From Porticoccus sp. (GTDB taxonomy: Bacteria > Pseudomonadota > Gammaproteobacteria > Pseudomonadales > Porticoccaceae), in contig NVUM01000007.1 in the NCBI GenBank assembly GCA_002733125.1, positions 1 to 64,000 of the forward strand: DNA of 64,000 nt. Direction: 5' to 3'. This document shows positions 31,569 through 42,476 of this stretch, in pieces. A program made the position numbers and the translations under genes. The notes under the pieces are model-generated. The model did no database searches. It was not told the DNA's origin and saw only the letters and a program-made list of their open reading frames with translations. Each line of letters begins with the position of its first letter. The first letter of the stretch is position 1.

Positions 31569-32717
31569 ATGTCAAGAAGAGCACGTATGCTTTTCGCGCT
31601 GCTGCTAGCCCCTGCGATGTTCTTGGCCACTTTTGGCAAAGCATTGGCAGATGATGCACAGCGTTGGGCTGTCAATATGCCCAAGGGGGTAACCCCTGTG
31701 AGCAACGCAATCTACGATATTCACATGATCATTTTCTGGATCTGCGTGGTGATCGCGGTTGGCGTATTTGGCGTGATGTTTTACAGCATGTATGCACACC
31801 GCAAGTCCAAGGGTGCCGTTGCTGCAAACTTCCATGAAAATACCACAGCTGAGATTGTCTGGACCGTAATTCCAGCCGTTTTGCTGATCGTTATGGCGAT
31901 TCCGGCAACCAGCGCGCTACTACAGGTGTATGATGCCAGTGAAGCCGAGATGGACATCAAGGTCACCGGTTATCAGTGGAAATGGCAGTATGAGTATCTT
32001 GGTCAGGATGTCTCCTTCATGAGCGAACTGGCCACGCCCGAATCTGAAATCTATAACACAGCGCCTAAGAGCCAGTATTACGTTCAGGAGGTGAGTGAAC
32101 CCCTGGTGATACCGGCCAATACCAAGGTGCGTTTCCTGATAACGGCAAAAGACGTGATCCACTCCTGGTGGTTGCCTGATCTCGGTGTCAAGAAAGATGC
32201 TATCCCCGGTTTGGTCAACGAAACCTGGGCCTATGTCAATGAACCGGGTATCTACCGTGGAGCCTGTACCGAACTTTGTGGGCAGGGTCATGCCTTTATG
32301 CCGGTTGTGGTCAATGTGCTTGAAAAAGAAGCCTATAATTCCTGGCTGGCAGAGAAAAAAGAAGCCGCTGCCGCAGAACGTGAACTGTCCAAAAAAACCT
32401 TCACGATGGACGAGTTGATGGCTCAGGGGAAAGAGGCTTACGATCGCTCTTGTGCTGCCTGTCACCAGGTGAACGGTCAGGGTATCGCCGGTGTATTCCC
32501 CTCAATGATTGGTGGTGCTATAACCACTGGCGACATTACTTCACATATCGATATCGTGGTGAATGGTAAAGCGGGAACCGCGATGCAGGCTTTCGGTGGT
32601 CAGTTGTCAGAGGTGGATATTGCTGCGATTGTTACCTATGAGCGCAATGCCTGGGGTAATAATACCGGTGATGTCGTGCAGCCCATCGATATTCTCAAAC
32701 ATAAGCAAGGCCAATAA
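31569..32717 (+). CDS. coxB: Cytochrome c oxidase subunit II with C-terminal cytochrome c domain (caa3-type)
   Basis: CuA motif CTELCGQGHAFM; C-terminal SCAACHQ heme c motif; signal peptide; GGAG SD before ATG 31569. Confidence 0.96.
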   Translation: MSRRARMLFALLLAPAMFLATFGKALADDAQRWAVNMPKGVTPVSNAIYDIHMIIFWICVVIAVGVFGVMFYSMYAHRKSKGAVAANFHENTTAEIVWTVIPAVLLIVMAIPATSALLQVYDASEAEMDIKVTGYQWKWQYEYLGQDVSFMSELATPESEIYNTAPKSQYYVQEVSEPLVIPANTKVRFLITAKDVIHSWWLPDLGVKKDAIPGLVNETWAYVNEPGIYRGACTELCGQGHAFMPVVVNVLEKEAYNSWLAEKKEAAAAERELSKKTFTMDELMAQGKEAYDRSCAACHQVNGQGIAGVFPSMIGGAITTGDITSHIDIVVNGKAGTAMQAFGGQLSEVDIAAIVTYERNAWGNNTGDVVQPIDILKHKQGQ

Positions 32718-32731
32718 AGGAGGATTAAGTC

Positions 32732-34285
32732 ATGGCACACGGTCCCGCAAAAGGTATTGGCCGCTGGCTATTTACCACGAACCACAAAGACATCGGTACG
32801 ATGTACCTATGGTTTAGTTTTGCCATGTTTCTGTTGGGTGGCTTTTTTGCCATGGTGATTCGTGCCGAGCTGTTCCAGCCCGGTATGCAACTCGTCAAAC
32901 CCGAATTTTTTAACCAGATGACGACAATGCATGGGTTGGTAATGGTATTTGGTGCCATCATGCCGGTATTTGTCGGCTTGGCAAACTGGATGATCCCGAT
33001 GATGATTGGGGCACCGGATATGGCGTTGCCGAGGATGAACAACCTCAGTTTCTGGATTCTACCCTTTGCCTTTCTGATGCTGACCTCCACCCTGTTCATG
33101 GATGGCGGTGGTCCCAACTTTGGTTGGACATTCTATGCACCGCTGTCGACAACCTATGCTCCTGATTCGGTGAATTTCTTTATCTTTGCCATTCATATCA
33201 TGGGCGCTTCTTCGATCATGGGCTCCATTAATATTATTGCTACCGTGCTGAACATGCGCGCACCTGGCATGACATTGATGAAAATGCCGATGTTCGTCTG
33301 GACCTGGTTGATTACCGCATTCCTTCTGATTGCTGTGATGCCGGTACTGGCGGGTGCTGTGACCATGATGCTGATGGACATCAATTTTGGCACCAGCTTC
33401 TTTAATGCAGCGGGTGGTGGTGACCCGGTATTGTTCCAGCACGTGTTCTGGTTTTTTGGTCATCCCGAGGTATACATCATTATCCTGCCGGCCTTTGGTG
33501 TGATTTCACACATCATTCCGACCTTCAGTCGCAAGCCATTGTTTGGCTACAGCTCCATGGTGTATGCAACAGCATCCATCGCCTTCCTGTCGTTTATCGT
33601 ATGGGCACACCATATGTTCCTGGTGGGAATGCCAGTGGGTGGGCAGCTGTACTTCATGTATGCCACCATGCTAATTGCCGTGCCTACGGCCGCCAAGGTG
33701 TTCAACTGGATCAGCACCATGTTCAGGGGCTCCCTGTCCTATGAAACACCGATGCTGTTTGCCATAGCATTTGTGATTCTGTTTACCATCGGTGGCTTTA
33801 CCGGCTTGATGTTGGCCATTGCGCCTGCGGATGTCCAATATCACGATACCTACTTCGTGGTGGCCCACTTTCACTACGTGATGGTTGCCGGCTCGTTGTT
33901 TTCTGCCACCGCCGCTGTCTATTATTGGCTGCCCAAGTGGTGTGGACGGATGTACAACGAAACGATGGGCAAGGTGCAGTTCTGGATTTCGTTCATTGGT
34001 TTCAACGTGACCTTCTTCCCCCAGCACTTCCTGGGTCTAGCTGGCATGCCTCGTCGTTACGCCGACTACGCACTGCAGTTCTCTGACTGGAATATGATTT
34101 CCAGTATTGGTGCCTTCATCTACGGTGCCGCCCAGCTGTTGTTCCTGTTCAACGTTGTTCGGACCATCAGATCTGGCAAACCCGTGAGTGAACCAAAAAC
34201 CTGGGAAGGTGCAGAAGGTCTGGAGTGGACTGTTGCCACGCCAGCTCCTTATCACACCTTCAGTACAGCGCCGGTCGTCAAATAA
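32732..34285 (+). CDS. ctaD: Cytochrome c oxidase subunit I
   Basis: 517 aa; TTNHKDIGTMYLWFSF, FWFFGHPEVYIIILPAFG, HDTYFVVAHFHYVM. Confidence 0.99.
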   Translation: MAHGPAKGIGRWLFTTNHKDIGTMYLWFSFAMFLLGGFFAMVIRAELFQPGMQLVKPEFFNQMTTMHGLVMVFGAIMPVFVGLANWMIPMMIGAPDMALPRMNNLSFWILPFAFLMLTSTLFMDGGGPNFGWTFYAPLSTTYAPDSVNFFIFAIHIMGASSIMGSINIIATVLNMRAPGMTLMKMPMFVWTWLITAFLLIAVMPVLAGAVTMMLMDINFGTSFFNAAGGGDPVLFQHVFWFFGHPEVYIIILPAFGVISHIIPTFSRKPLFGYSSMVYATASIAFLSFIVWAHHMFLVGMPVGGQLYFMYATMLIAVPTAAKVFNWISTMFRGSLSYETPMLFAIAFVILFTIGGFTGLMLAIAPADVQYHDTYFVVAHFHYVMVAGSLFSATAAVYYWLPKWCGRMYNETMGKVQFWISFIGFNVTFFPQHFLGLAGMPRRYADYALQFSDWNMISSIGAFIYGAAQLLFLFNVVRTIRSGKPVSEPKTWEGAEGLEWTVATPAPYHTFSTAPVVK

Positions 34286-34302
34286 CAGGAAAATAAACGG
34301 AC

Positions 34303-34857
34303 ATGTGGGCCAACCCAACCAGACCACTGATATTCAAACTGCTTGTCGGAGTGGTCTGCATGTTCCTGTTTGCCCTGTTTGTCATGCCGCCGCTGTACGA
34401 CATGTTCTGTGAGGTCACCGGTATTGGTGGCAAAACATCGGGCCCTTATGTGGCCTCTGAAGCGGGTATTGATAGCAGCAGGACAGTCAAAGTGCAGTTC
34501 GTTGCTACGAACAATGCCGCTATGTCCTGGCAATTTTCGCCTAAGGTATATGAGGTGGTGGTACATCCAGGAGAAGCGACTGAGGTGGTGTTTTATGCGA
34601 AAAACAGCACGCATCGGGATATGGTTGCCCAGGCAATTCCCAATGTTACACCCTTTAATGCAGCGTCCTATTTCCATAAGACCGAGTGTTTCTGCTTTAA
34701 CCAGCAACCACTGAAAGCGGGTGAAGAAGCCGATTTACCGTTGGTGTTTATAGTGGATCGTGATCTGCCCAGGGCGATTAAGACAATCACGCTGTCCTAT
34801 ACCCTTTTTGATATAACGGATCGTGTGAACGACGGTTCAGTAGCAAAATTAAACTGA
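34303..34857 (+). CDS. ctaG: Cytochrome c oxidase assembly protein (Cox11/CtaG)
   Basis: KTECFCFNQQPLKAGEEADLPLVF Cu-binding CFCF motif. Confidence 0.96.
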   Translation: MWANPTRPLIFKLLVGVVCMFLFALFVMPPLYDMFCEVTGIGGKTSGPYVASEAGIDSSRTVKVQFVATNNAAMSWQFSPKVYEVVVHPGEATEVVFYAKNSTHRDMVAQAIPNVTPFNAASYFHKTECFCFNQQPLKAGEEADLPLVFIVDRDLPRAIKTITLSYTLFDITDRVNDGSVAKLN

Positions 34858-34903
34858 TGATAAGAACCGACCCACCAGGGTTGGCGTTGATGGAGAAAAA
34901 GTA

Positions 34904-35809
34904 ATGTCTACAGAGAGCAGCTATTACGTTCCTGAACAAAGTAAGTTGCCTGTACTGGCGGCACTGGGGATGGGTCTGATGGCCTATGGTGCCGGGAGTT
35001 GGGTGCAGGGTGGTTCGGCGCTGGTGTTACTGGCTGGTGCGGTTGTGATGGTGTTTACCCTCTATAACTGGTTCAGTACTGTTATCCATGAAAATATGGC
35101 GGGAATGAACAGTGCGCAGCTCAAGCGCTCCTACGTATGGGGTATGAGCTGGTTTATTTTTTCTGAAGTGATGTTCTTCGCCTGTTTCTTTGGCGCCCTG
35201 TTTTATGTGCGCGTACTGGCACTGCCCTGGTTGGGTGGCGAAGGTGGTCATGCAGGCAACGATTTACTGTGGGAAGGCTTCGAGCCCGCCTGGCCTCTGA
35301 TGACTACGCCCGATATGGCCGTCAATGGCGAAAATGCCCAATTCATGGGTCCTGATCAGCATATGAGTTTTCCCGGTTGGGCCAACCTGCTGGGGTGGTT
35401 GCCACTGTGGAATACGATTGTTCTACTGTCTTCAAGTGTAACTGTACACATTGCTCACACCGCACTGAAAAACAGTAATCGCGCAAAATTCAATTTATGG
35501 TTGGGAATCACTGTTCTTCTTGGCGCCATCTTTATTGTGCTTCAGATAGAAGAATACATTCACGCATATCAACATATGGGGCTGACTCTGGAGTCAGGCA
35601 TTTACGGAACAACGTTCTTTATGCTCACGGGATTCCACGGCGCTCACGTGACCATGGGGACTATCATGTTGCTGATAATGTTCTTGCGTGGGCTCAAGGG
35701 CCACTTTAGTCCCGACGATCAGTTCGGGTTTGAGGCAGCCTCCTGGTACTGGCACTTTGTTGATGTGGTCTGGGTCGGGTTGTTTATTTTTGTCTACGTA
35801 CTTGCCTGA
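34904..35809 (+). CDS. ctaE: Cytochrome c oxidase subunit III
   Basis: 301 aa; FFMLTGFHGAHVTMGTI, ASWYWHFVDVVWVGLFIFVYV. Confidence 0.98.
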   Translation: MSTESSYYVPEQSKLPVLAALGMGLMAYGAGSWVQGGSALVLLAGAVVMVFTLYNWFSTVIHENMAGMNSAQLKRSYVWGMSWFIFSEVMFFACFFGALFYVRVLALPWLGGEGGHAGNDLLWEGFEPAWPLMTTPDMAVNGENAQFMGPDQHMSFPGWANLLGWLPLWNTIVLLSSSVTVHIAHTALKNSNRAKFNLWLGITVLLGAIFIVLQIEEYIHAYQHMGLTLESGIYGTTFFMLTGFHGAHVTMGTIMLLIMFLRGLKGHFSPDDQFGFEAASWYWHFVDVVWVGLFIFVYVLA

Positions 35810-35832
35810 TACAGTATTTTTTGGGCTGCAAT

Positions 35833-35867
35833 AAAAAAGCGGCCAGGGTTTCCCTGGCCGCTTTTTT
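35833..35867. terminator. Bidirectional intrinsic terminator
   Basis: AAAAAAGCGGCCAGGG-TTT-CCCTGGCCGCTTTTTT between convergent ctaE and a DUF2909-like gene. Confidence 0.93.
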
Positions 35868-35888
35868 CTCACTCTGTAGAAGAAAAAC

Positions 35889-36143
35889 CTATGGATGCAT
35901 TTGCGGAGCGACCCGCTCGGGGTGCAGTTGGCGATCCCAGGGGGCTTTGCTGGTGAGTTGGCCGGAATAGATGCCCCAGACAATTGTCCCCACCAATGCA
36001 ATAGCCAGTATTACTCGTACGCCGAGAGCATAAAGGGTTCTTTTACTCGGATTGCCGACGTCTTTCATCAGAAAAACCAGCGCACTACTCAAGCTGATAA
36101 GAACTGCAATGAATAAAAAGACAATGATGATTTTGAGTAACAT
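35889..36143 (-). CDS. Twin transmembrane protein (DUF2909-like)
   Basis: 84 aa, two TM helices, LSSALVFLMKDVGNPSKRTLYALGVRVILA; found in cox clusters. Confidence 0.8.
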   Translation of the reverse strand: MLLKIIIVFLFIAVLISLSSALVFLMKDVGNPSKRTLYALGVRVILAIALVGTIVWGIYSGQLTSKAPWDRQLHPERVAPQMHP

Positions 36144-36183
36144 TAAAGTGGCCCCGATATTCAGAGAATTTATTTAAACACAG

Positions 36184-36963
36184 ATGCCAGTTGAACCGCA
36201 GCAGCAAGCTAAAATTTCCTTCCAGTGGCAGTGGAACTGGAAAATATTGCTATTCGCGGGCATTTTTTTTCCAATCACAGTTAGCCTCGCCTTCTGGCAG
36301 CTGGAGCGTGCCGATGAAAAGCACGCGCTGCTGGAAACCTATCGACAGAAAAAGATTGCAGCACCTGTTTCCATAGCTGAGGCGATGAGATTTTCTGATC
36401 AACAGTATGTTCGTGTTCATCTTGAAGGTGAATATGATAACCGGTCTCCTCTGTTGATAGACAATCAGGTTCGCAACGGGCGTCCGGGTTATGAAGTTAT
36501 CAGTCCGTTTGAATCCTCTCGGGATGGCTGGTTTTTGGTGAACCGGGGTTGGTTGCCGGGGGGGCTTGATCGCAGTGTTTTGCCCGATGTAGGTGCGGTG
36601 TCTGGCAATGTCACCCTGGTAGGTTACCTATATCGCTCCCCCGGCAAACAGCTGATGTTGGGTGAAGATAAGTGGAGAGAGGGTGAAGGACCGAAAATCA
36701 TTCAGAATGCGGCACCGAAAAAAGTCTCGGAAAAATTGGCCATCCCTTTTTATGATTATACGCTGCGGCTCGATGCAGGCATGCCGGGAGCGCTTGAAAC
36801 CGGGTGGCAGGTAGTGAATGTGGTGCCGGGGATGCACACGGGATATGCGTTTCAGTGGTCGGCATTATCCATAGCGCTGCTCCTCCTGACTTTATTCGCC
36901 AACTCAAATCTTGGTGCTGTCCTAAAGCATCGCAAGTCATATACACGTAAAAAAACGGAGTAA
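36184..36963 (+). CDS. SURF1-family cytochrome oxidase assembly protein
   Basis: 259 aa; SLAFWQLERADEK, FLVNRGWLP, GYAFQWSALSIALL. Confidence 0.93.
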   Translation: MPVEPQQQAKISFQWQWNWKILLFAGIFFPITVSLAFWQLERADEKHALLETYRQKKIAAPVSIAEAMRFSDQQYVRVHLEGEYDNRSPLLIDNQVRNGRPGYEVISPFESSRDGWFLVNRGWLPGGLDRSVLPDVGAVSGNVTLVGYLYRSPGKQLMLGEDKWREGEGPKIIQNAAPKKVSEKLAIPFYDYTLRLDAGMPGALETGWQVVNVVPGMHTGYAFQWSALSIALLLLTLFANSNLGAVLKHRKSYTRKKTE

Positions 36964-37592
36964 TGGTAATGACCGAGAATCGGGCCCAGCCAGGTTACTG
37001 GCCAATATTGATCATGATCGGAGTTTTGTCCGGGGTTATTGTGGCCGGTTTTCTGCTGTTTCCGAAAACGTCTGATGAGCGAAATAGTTTATTGGCTCGT
37101 CTGGGGACAACCAATTTTGGGGAGTTTGTAGTCCCGGCCGTATCCATGACGGATCTGAACCTAGAGACGGGGGATGGCAAGCCCTGGGTATTTTCCGAGC
37201 AAAAAATAAAATGGCGCCTGATTATTCCTGGTGCCGGAAAATGTATTGATGAATGTCGTGAGTTACTTCATACCACCAGGCAGGTTCATATCAGTCTGGG
37301 AAAATACAGCCGCCGTTTCGAGCGGGTCTACATCGCGTTGGATGAGGAAATTGATTCGGAAACAGAGCGTTATATGGAGGAACACCCCTATCTGACTGTT
37401 GTTCATGGCAAGCAGGACGAGCTGGAATTATTATTGAAAGCCACCAATGCACCACTGTTCACAGAGGGCGAACCTCTAAGGGCCTACTTAGTGGACCAGG
37501 AGGGATTGATCATGATGTCGTACACCTTGGCCAATGCTGGCAAGGAGTTGATCGAGGACATAGAGCACCTGATGAAATACTCGCCCGGCTGA
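36963..37592 (+). CDS. Membrane-anchored protein of cox cluster with thioredoxin/SCO-like layout
   Basis: One N-terminal TM, GAGKCIDECRELLHTTRQVHISLGK (CxxxC), lies between surf1 and ctaA. Confidence 0.65.
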   Translation: MVMTENRAQPGYWPILIMIGVLSGVIVAGFLLFPKTSDERNSLLARLGTTNFGEFVVPAVSMTDLNLETGDGKPWVFSEQKIKWRLIIPGAGKCIDECRELLHTTRQVHISLGKYSRRFERVYIALDEEIDSETERYMEEHPYLTVVHGKQDELELLLKATNAPLFTEGEPLRAYLVDQEGLIMMSYTLANAGKELIEDIEHLMKYSPG

Positions 37593-37684
37593 AAGCATTT
37601 GCCAGATCAAAGAACGTTGCCAGTTCGCCACTTAAGTCATGGTGTTTTGGTGAAGTAAATAAACCACCTCGTGTACGGTAATTG

Positions 37685-38716
37685 ATGTCCGCAAATCCCT
37701 CCAAAAAACGCCAGGCCGGGTTCAGATTGGCTGTAACCGCCACTGTCTTGTCGGTGGTCGTTTTGCTACTTGGTGTTTTTACCCGCTTGACGGATGCCGG
37801 GTTGAGTTGCCCCGACTGGCCGGGCTGCTATGGCCATTTTTCATGGCCGAGCAATGCCGATGCTATTGCACGAGCCGAACGGCTGTATCCCGACAACCTG
37901 GTCGAATACCAGAAAAGCATGGTCGATATGGTTCACCGGTATGCAGCGGCTGTGCTGGGTTTGTTGGCGATTGCACTGGCTGTTATCTCCTGGTTGCGCA
38001 GGGAAGATGAAGGCTACCCTTTTCGGCTGCCAACATTTATTTTGTTCCTGATAGTCTGGCAGAGCCTGTTTGGCATGTGGTCTGTCACATTAAAATTGTG
38101 GCCACAGATTGTGACGCTTCATCTACTCACTGGCATGGTGACTTGTTCGCTGTTATGGTTACTCACCCTCCGCCTGAGTGGTCGCGAGTGGCGACTTTCT
38201 CCGGAAGTAATGGACCGGTTGGGCAGCGTTAAATCCTGGTTGCTGGCGGTGGTAATCGTAACCCTGTTACAGATATTTCTAGGGGGGTGGACGAGCGCCA
38301 ATTATGCTGCTTTTGCCTGTGTCGAGTTTCCCACTTGTCAGGGTGAATGGTGGCCCGACATGGATTTCAAAAACGGTTTTAATCTAATGCAAACGATCGG
38401 ACCCAATTACTTGGGCGGGAAACTGGAAAGTGAAGCGCGAGTAGCCATTCATGTCATACATCGCCTGGGTGGTTTGATCCTTGGGTTGTTAATCATTGGT
38501 TTTGCGGTGCGACTGTTCACAATTAAAAGTACTCGGTTTCGCTGCATGGGGCTGATAACACTGGCAGTTTTGACCGTGCAGATTGCCCTCGGGGTCAGTA
38601 ATATTTTTCTGATGTCACCACTGCTTATGGCATTGATGCATCACTTGGCAAGTGTCCTGTTGCTGCTGGTATTGGTCACGATCGCTGCCAGAACCTGGAC
38701 AGCCAGGCTGGAATGA
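37685..38716 (+). CDS. ctaA: Heme A synthase (COX15/CtaA)
   Basis: LGVFTRLTDAGLSCPDWPGCYG, MVHRYAA, VIHRLGGL. Confidence 0.96.
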   Translation: MSANPSKKRQAGFRLAVTATVLSVVVLLLGVFTRLTDAGLSCPDWPGCYGHFSWPSNADAIARAERLYPDNLVEYQKSMVDMVHRYAAAVLGLLAIALAVISWLRREDEGYPFRLPTFILFLIVWQSLFGMWSVTLKLWPQIVTLHLLTGMVTCSLLWLLTLRLSGREWRLSPEVMDRLGSVKSWLLAVVIVTLLQIFLGGWTSANYAAFACVEFPTCQGEWWPDMDFKNGFNLMQTIGPNYLGGKLESEARVAIHVIHRLGGLILGLLIIGFAVRLFTIKSTRFRCMGLITLAVLTVQIALGVSNIFLMSPLLMALMHHLASVLLLLVLVTIAARTWTARLE

Positions 38717-38734
38717 CAGGTACAGGAGTTTTAA

Positions 38735-39646
38735 ATGATAAATGAATCAGGGGTCGAGATGGAAAAAGCGGTCTGGCGCGACTATCTGGAGCTCACAAAA
38801 CCCAACGTAGTGGCATTGATGATCCTCACTACAGTGATTGGTATGTTTCTCTCGGTGCCGGGGATGGTGCCAGTCAATGTGCTGATTTTAGGTAACCTCG
38901 GTATTGCTCTCTGCGCCGGGGCTGCCGCCGTGGTTAACCATGTTGTGGATCGCCAAATCGATACCAAAATGGCCAGGACGGTCAATCGTCCGGTGGCAAA
39001 GGGTCGTGTCGAACCGGTTCAGGCTATGGTATTTGCCACTGTGCTCGGCCTGTTGGGCATGGCTATCCTGTTGGTCTACATTAACCCGCTCACTGCCTGG
39101 CTGACGCTGGCATCGCTGGTGGGCTATGCCGGTGTCTACACTCTGTTCCTGAAACGCGCCACACCTCAGAATATTGTAATAGGAGGTTTAGCGGGTGCTG
39201 CTCCCCCGCTGCTGGGCTGGACGGCGGTAACCGGTGAAATCCACGGACATGCACTGCTGCTGGTGCTGATTATTTTTGCCTGGACACCACCGCATTTCTG
39301 GGCGCTGGCAATACACCGCAAGGACGAATACGCCAAGGCGGATATTCCAATGCTGCCGGTTACCCACGGTGAAAAATACACCAAGCTACATATTCTCCTG
39401 TACACCCTGATGTTGCTGGTAATCAGCGTACTTCCCTTTGTGACCGGAATGAGCGGTTGGCTTTACCTGCTGGGGGCATTGGCGCTCGGGGTCGGGTTCA
39501 TTTATTGGGCCATTGTCATGATGGTCGGCAAAAAAGCCAATGCGGGAATGGATACTTTTAAGTACTCGATCATCTACCTGATGGCGCTGTTTGTGATCAT
39601 GCTACTTGATCACTATCTGATTACGGTCCCCGCATTTTTTCCCTAG
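38735..39646 (+). CDS. cyoE: Protoheme IX farnesyltransferase
   Basis: [51 protein letters not shown]. Confidence 0.97.
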   Translation: MINESGVEMEKAVWRDYLELTKPNVVALMILTTVIGMFLSVPGMVPVNVLILGNLGIALCAGAAAVVNHVVDRQIDTKMARTVNRPVAKGRVEPVQAMVFATVLGLLGMAILLVYINPLTAWLTLASLVGYAGVYTLFLKRATPQNIVIGGLAGAAPPLLGWTAVTGEIHGHALLLVLIIFAWTPPHFWALAIHRKDEYAKADIPMLPVTHGEKYTKLHILLYTLMLLVISVLPFVTGMSGWLYLLGALALGVGFIYWAIVMMVGKKANAGMDTFKYSIIYLMALFVIMLLDHYLITVPAFFP

Positions 39647-39693
39647 CAAGGGGTTTTGAGTAGTTATATTCAAAAAAAGGTGAGATATCCAAC

Positions 39694-40350
39694 GTGTTAA
39701 CCTCGCAAAAAAATAGGGGCAGCGTGAAGCTGACGGTTACGGTATTGGTTGTTTTTGTTGCGCTGGTGGTTGCTGGTTTTGCCTTCAAACTGAATCAGCC
39801 TCGTGTCCTTAGCCAACAGGAACTACAGGCCAATGGTGCCGTTTTGCTGGATACACCCCGCCAGTTCAGCGAATTTCAGTTAACCGACCATCGGGGCGAA
39901 GTATTCGACAAAAACAGTTTGAAAGGAAAGTGGTCACTGCTGTTTTTCGGATTCACCCACTGTCCCGATATCTGTCCCACTGCCATGGCTTCGGCTGCCA
40001 GAATGTACGCCGGTCTTGAATCCGAGGAGCAGGAAAAACTCCAGGTCGTCCTGATTTCACTGGACCCGGAAAGGGATACCACGGATAAACTTGCTGAGTA
40101 TGTGCCCTATTTCAACCCGAAATTTGTTGGTGCCACCGGCGACAAATATGTGTTGCTCAAGCTGGCTACTGAGCTGAATGTCGCTTTTACGAAAGTCGAG
40201 CTGGAAGGTGGTGATTACACTATAGATCACAGTGGTAACATGGTGCTTGTTAACCCCTATGGAGACTACCATGGTTTCCTCAAGCCACCCTTTGAAGAAG
40301 AGCAGATGCGCCTGATTTTGCGCTCGATTATTGCTTCATTTCGACATTAA
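39694..40350 (+). CDS. SCO1/SenC family copper chaperone
   Basis: LLFFGFTHCPDICPTAMASAARM, GTG start. Confidence 0.95.
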   Translation: MLTSQKNRGSVKLTVTVLVVFVALVVAGFAFKLNQPRVLSQQELQANGAVLLDTPRQFSEFQLTDHRGEVFDKNSLKGKWSLLFFGFTHCPDICPTAMASAARMYAGLESEEQEKLQVVLISLDPERDTTDKLAEYVPYFNPKFVGATGDKYVLLKLATELNVAFTKVELEGGDYTIDHSGNMVLVNPYGDYHGFLKPPFEEEQMRLILRSIIASFRH

Positions 40351-40379
40351 CGCCGCTATTTGATAGGTCTTCACTGAGC

Positions 40380-41159
40380 TCACTGCTTTTTAATCAATGA
40401 GAGCAAAAACAGTCCACCGGCACAGAGTACGATCGATGGCCCGGCTGGCGTGTCCAGAAACCAGGAACTTGCTAGCCCGCAAATGACGGCCATACAGCCC
40501 ATGAGGCTGGCCAGTAAGGCCATCTGCTCCGGGGTTCGCGCAAAGCGTCTCGCTGTGGCGGCGGGTATAACCAGTAGCGATGTGATCAACAGAATTCCCA
40601 CGACTTTCATCGCAATGGCAATTTCCAGGGCAATTATCAACATAAAGGCTGATCGAACAGCCGTTACCGGTATACCCTCCACTCTGGCCAGTTCTTCATG
40701 GATGGTGATCGACAGGAGCGGTCTCCAGAGCAGGATCATCAATAAAATCGATGCGGTACCAATACTGTAGATAATCACAATATCTTGCGCTGTAACGGTT
40801 AATAAGTCGCCAAACAAAAGGCTGAGTAAATCCACTTTGACAGAGGGCATCAGCGAGATTGCCACCAGACCAATGGCCAGTGAGGTGTGTGAAAGAATCC
40901 CCAGTAGCGTGTCTGAGGCAAGATTTTGCTGTTGTTGCAATACCACCAGGATTAGCGCCAGTACCAGGCAGACAATGACCACCGACAGGGTTGGGTGAAT
41001 GGAGATCAATAGGGCCAGCGCCACCCCCAGCAGGGAAGAGTGAGCCAGGGTATCGCCAAAATAGGCCATGCGCCGCCAGACAATAAAGGCACCCAGCGGG
41101 CCGGTGACCAAGGCAACCCCCAGCCCTGCCAGTAGGGCGTAAAGCAGGACATCAATCAT
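40380..41159 (-). CDS. znuB: Zinc ABC transporter permease
   Basis: [51 protein letters not shown] at 41159. Confidence 0.96.
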   Translation of the reverse strand: MIDVLLYALLAGLGVALVTGPLGAFIVWRRMAYFGDTLAHSSLLGVALALLISIHPTLSVVIVCLVLALILVVLQQQQNLASDTLLGILSHTSLAIGLVAISLMPSVKVDLLSLLFGDLLTVTAQDIVIIYSIGTASILLMILLWRPLLSITIHEELARVEGIPVTAVRSAFMLIIALEIAIAMKVVGILLITSLLVIPAATARRFARTPEQMALLASLMGCMAVICGLASSWFLDTPAGPSIVLCAGGLFLLSLIKKQ

Positions 41160-41919
41160 GGTGGCCGCCTCCGGAATGGACATTGTCGCCATTATCCTCC
41201 GAGTCATGACTGTGGTCGTGGTGGTGCGTGTAGGGCGCGGTCCGGCTGCCGAAAAGCTCAATAAAAGCCGGGTTTGTACTGACCTGGTCGGGATGGCCGT
41301 GACAGCAGACATGCTGGTTGAGGCAGATAACTTCGTCCGTGGCAGACATCACCAGATGCAGATCGTGGGAGACCATCAGTACGCCGCAATCCAGCCGGTC
41401 CCGGAGTTGTCCGATCAGGCGATAAAGACCTTCCTGGCCGATCACGTCCACCCCCTGAACCGGTTCATCGAGTACCAGTAAATTGGGTTTTCGCAGGATA
41501 GCCCGGGCCAGCAGAGCCCGCTGCATTTCGCCGCCGGAAAGAGATTGCAAGGGCATCTCAATCAACTTCTCAATGCCCACTTCGGCCAGTGCATTGAGGC
41601 AGAGCTGCAAGCTGGGTTCTGCCAGTGACAGAAAACGCCGCAGCGTAATGGGCAGTGTCGGGTCGATATGTAGTTTTTGTGGCATGTACCCGACACGCAG
41701 GCCTGGGGCCCGGGTCACTGTACCGAGATCCGGTTTGAGTAAACTGAGGACAATTTTGACCAGGGTGGTTTTGCCGGCCCCGTTCGGTCCAATCAGTGTA
41801 ATAATCTGCCCCGTTTTGATGGTCAGGCTGACGTCTGATAAAACGCGGTTTCCCCGAAAGGAATGTCCGATGGCGCTGAGTTCGATCAGTGGCGACTTCA
41901 CACCTGGCACTCCGGGCAA
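41152..41919 (-). CDS. znuC: Zinc ABC transporter ATP-binding protein with His-rich C-terminal tail
   Basis: [33 protein letters not shown]; tail [25 protein letters not shown]. Confidence 0.96.
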   Translation of the reverse strand: MPGVPGVKSPLIELSAIGHSFRGNRVLSDVSLTIKTGQIITLIGPNGAGKTTLVKIVLSLLKPDLGTVTRAPGLRVGYMPQKLHIDPTLPITLRRFLSLAEPSLQLCLNALAEVGIEKLIEMPLQSLSGGEMQRALLARAILRKPNLLVLDEPVQGVDVIGQEGLYRLIGQLRDRLDCGVLMVSHDLHLVMSATDEVICLNQHVCCHGHPDQVSTNPAFIELFGSRTAPYTHHHDHSHDSEDNGDNVHSGGGHHD

Positions 41920-42386
41920 ATACCGACGATTTCAATCACTTTGGATTCCACCTGAAAGTTTGCCCGTCCGGCGGCATGTATGACGGCATGATCCACCTGG
42001 TCGTCGCTGCACTCTGCCGTTGAACCGCATTGCTCACAGATGAGAAAAAAATCACTGTGGTAATTACCGGGAAACGGGCAACCTATGTAGGCGTTCAGGG
42101 ACGAGAGACGATGAATCAGGCCCTGGTCCAGCAGGAACTGAATCGCCCGGTAAACCGTGGGCGGAAAAACACGATGAGCAGATGTTTCTGATTGCGATAT
42201 CTGGTCGACTATTTCATAGGCGCCCAGCGGGCGGTGGCTGGCCCATATGGTTTTCAGAACTGTTTCACGTATCGGCGTGAGCCGGGCTTTTCTGGCATCA
42301 CAAAGCTCCTTGGCACGGCACAGTGCTGCATTGATACAGCGCTTGTGGTCATGGCGGTGATAAGCGATTCGGGAGTTGGTCAGCAT
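41898..42386 (-). CDS. zur: Zinc uptake regulator (Fur family)
   Basis: [43 protein letters not shown]. Confidence 0.92.
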   Translation of the reverse strand: MLTNSRIAYHRHDHKRCINAALCRAKELCDARKARLTPIRETVLKTIWASHRPLGAYEIVDQISQSETSAHRVFPPTVYRAIQFLLDQGLIHRLSSLNAYIGCPFPGNYHSDFFLICEQCGSTAECSDDQVDHAVIHAAGRANFQVESKVIEIVGICPECQV

Positions 42387-42406
42387 TTCTAGTCTCTTCA
42401 GAAAAG

Positions 42407-42424
42407 ATGTTACTTTGTATCGTT
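42407..42424. promoter_or_regulatory. Zur-box-like sequence
   Basis: TGTTACTTTGTATCGTTT; partial match to TGTTATANTATAACATTT by hand, in zur-znuA divergent region. Confidence 0.35.
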
Positions 42425-42459
42425 TATTCTGTAGTTGAGAATACAGTTCAACTCAAATA

Positions 42460-42476
42460 GGTAATATTGATACATT
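42460..42476. promoter_or_regulatory. Zur-box-like sequence
   Basis: GGTAATATTGATACATT; partial match to TGTTATANTATAACATT by hand. Confidence 0.35.
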
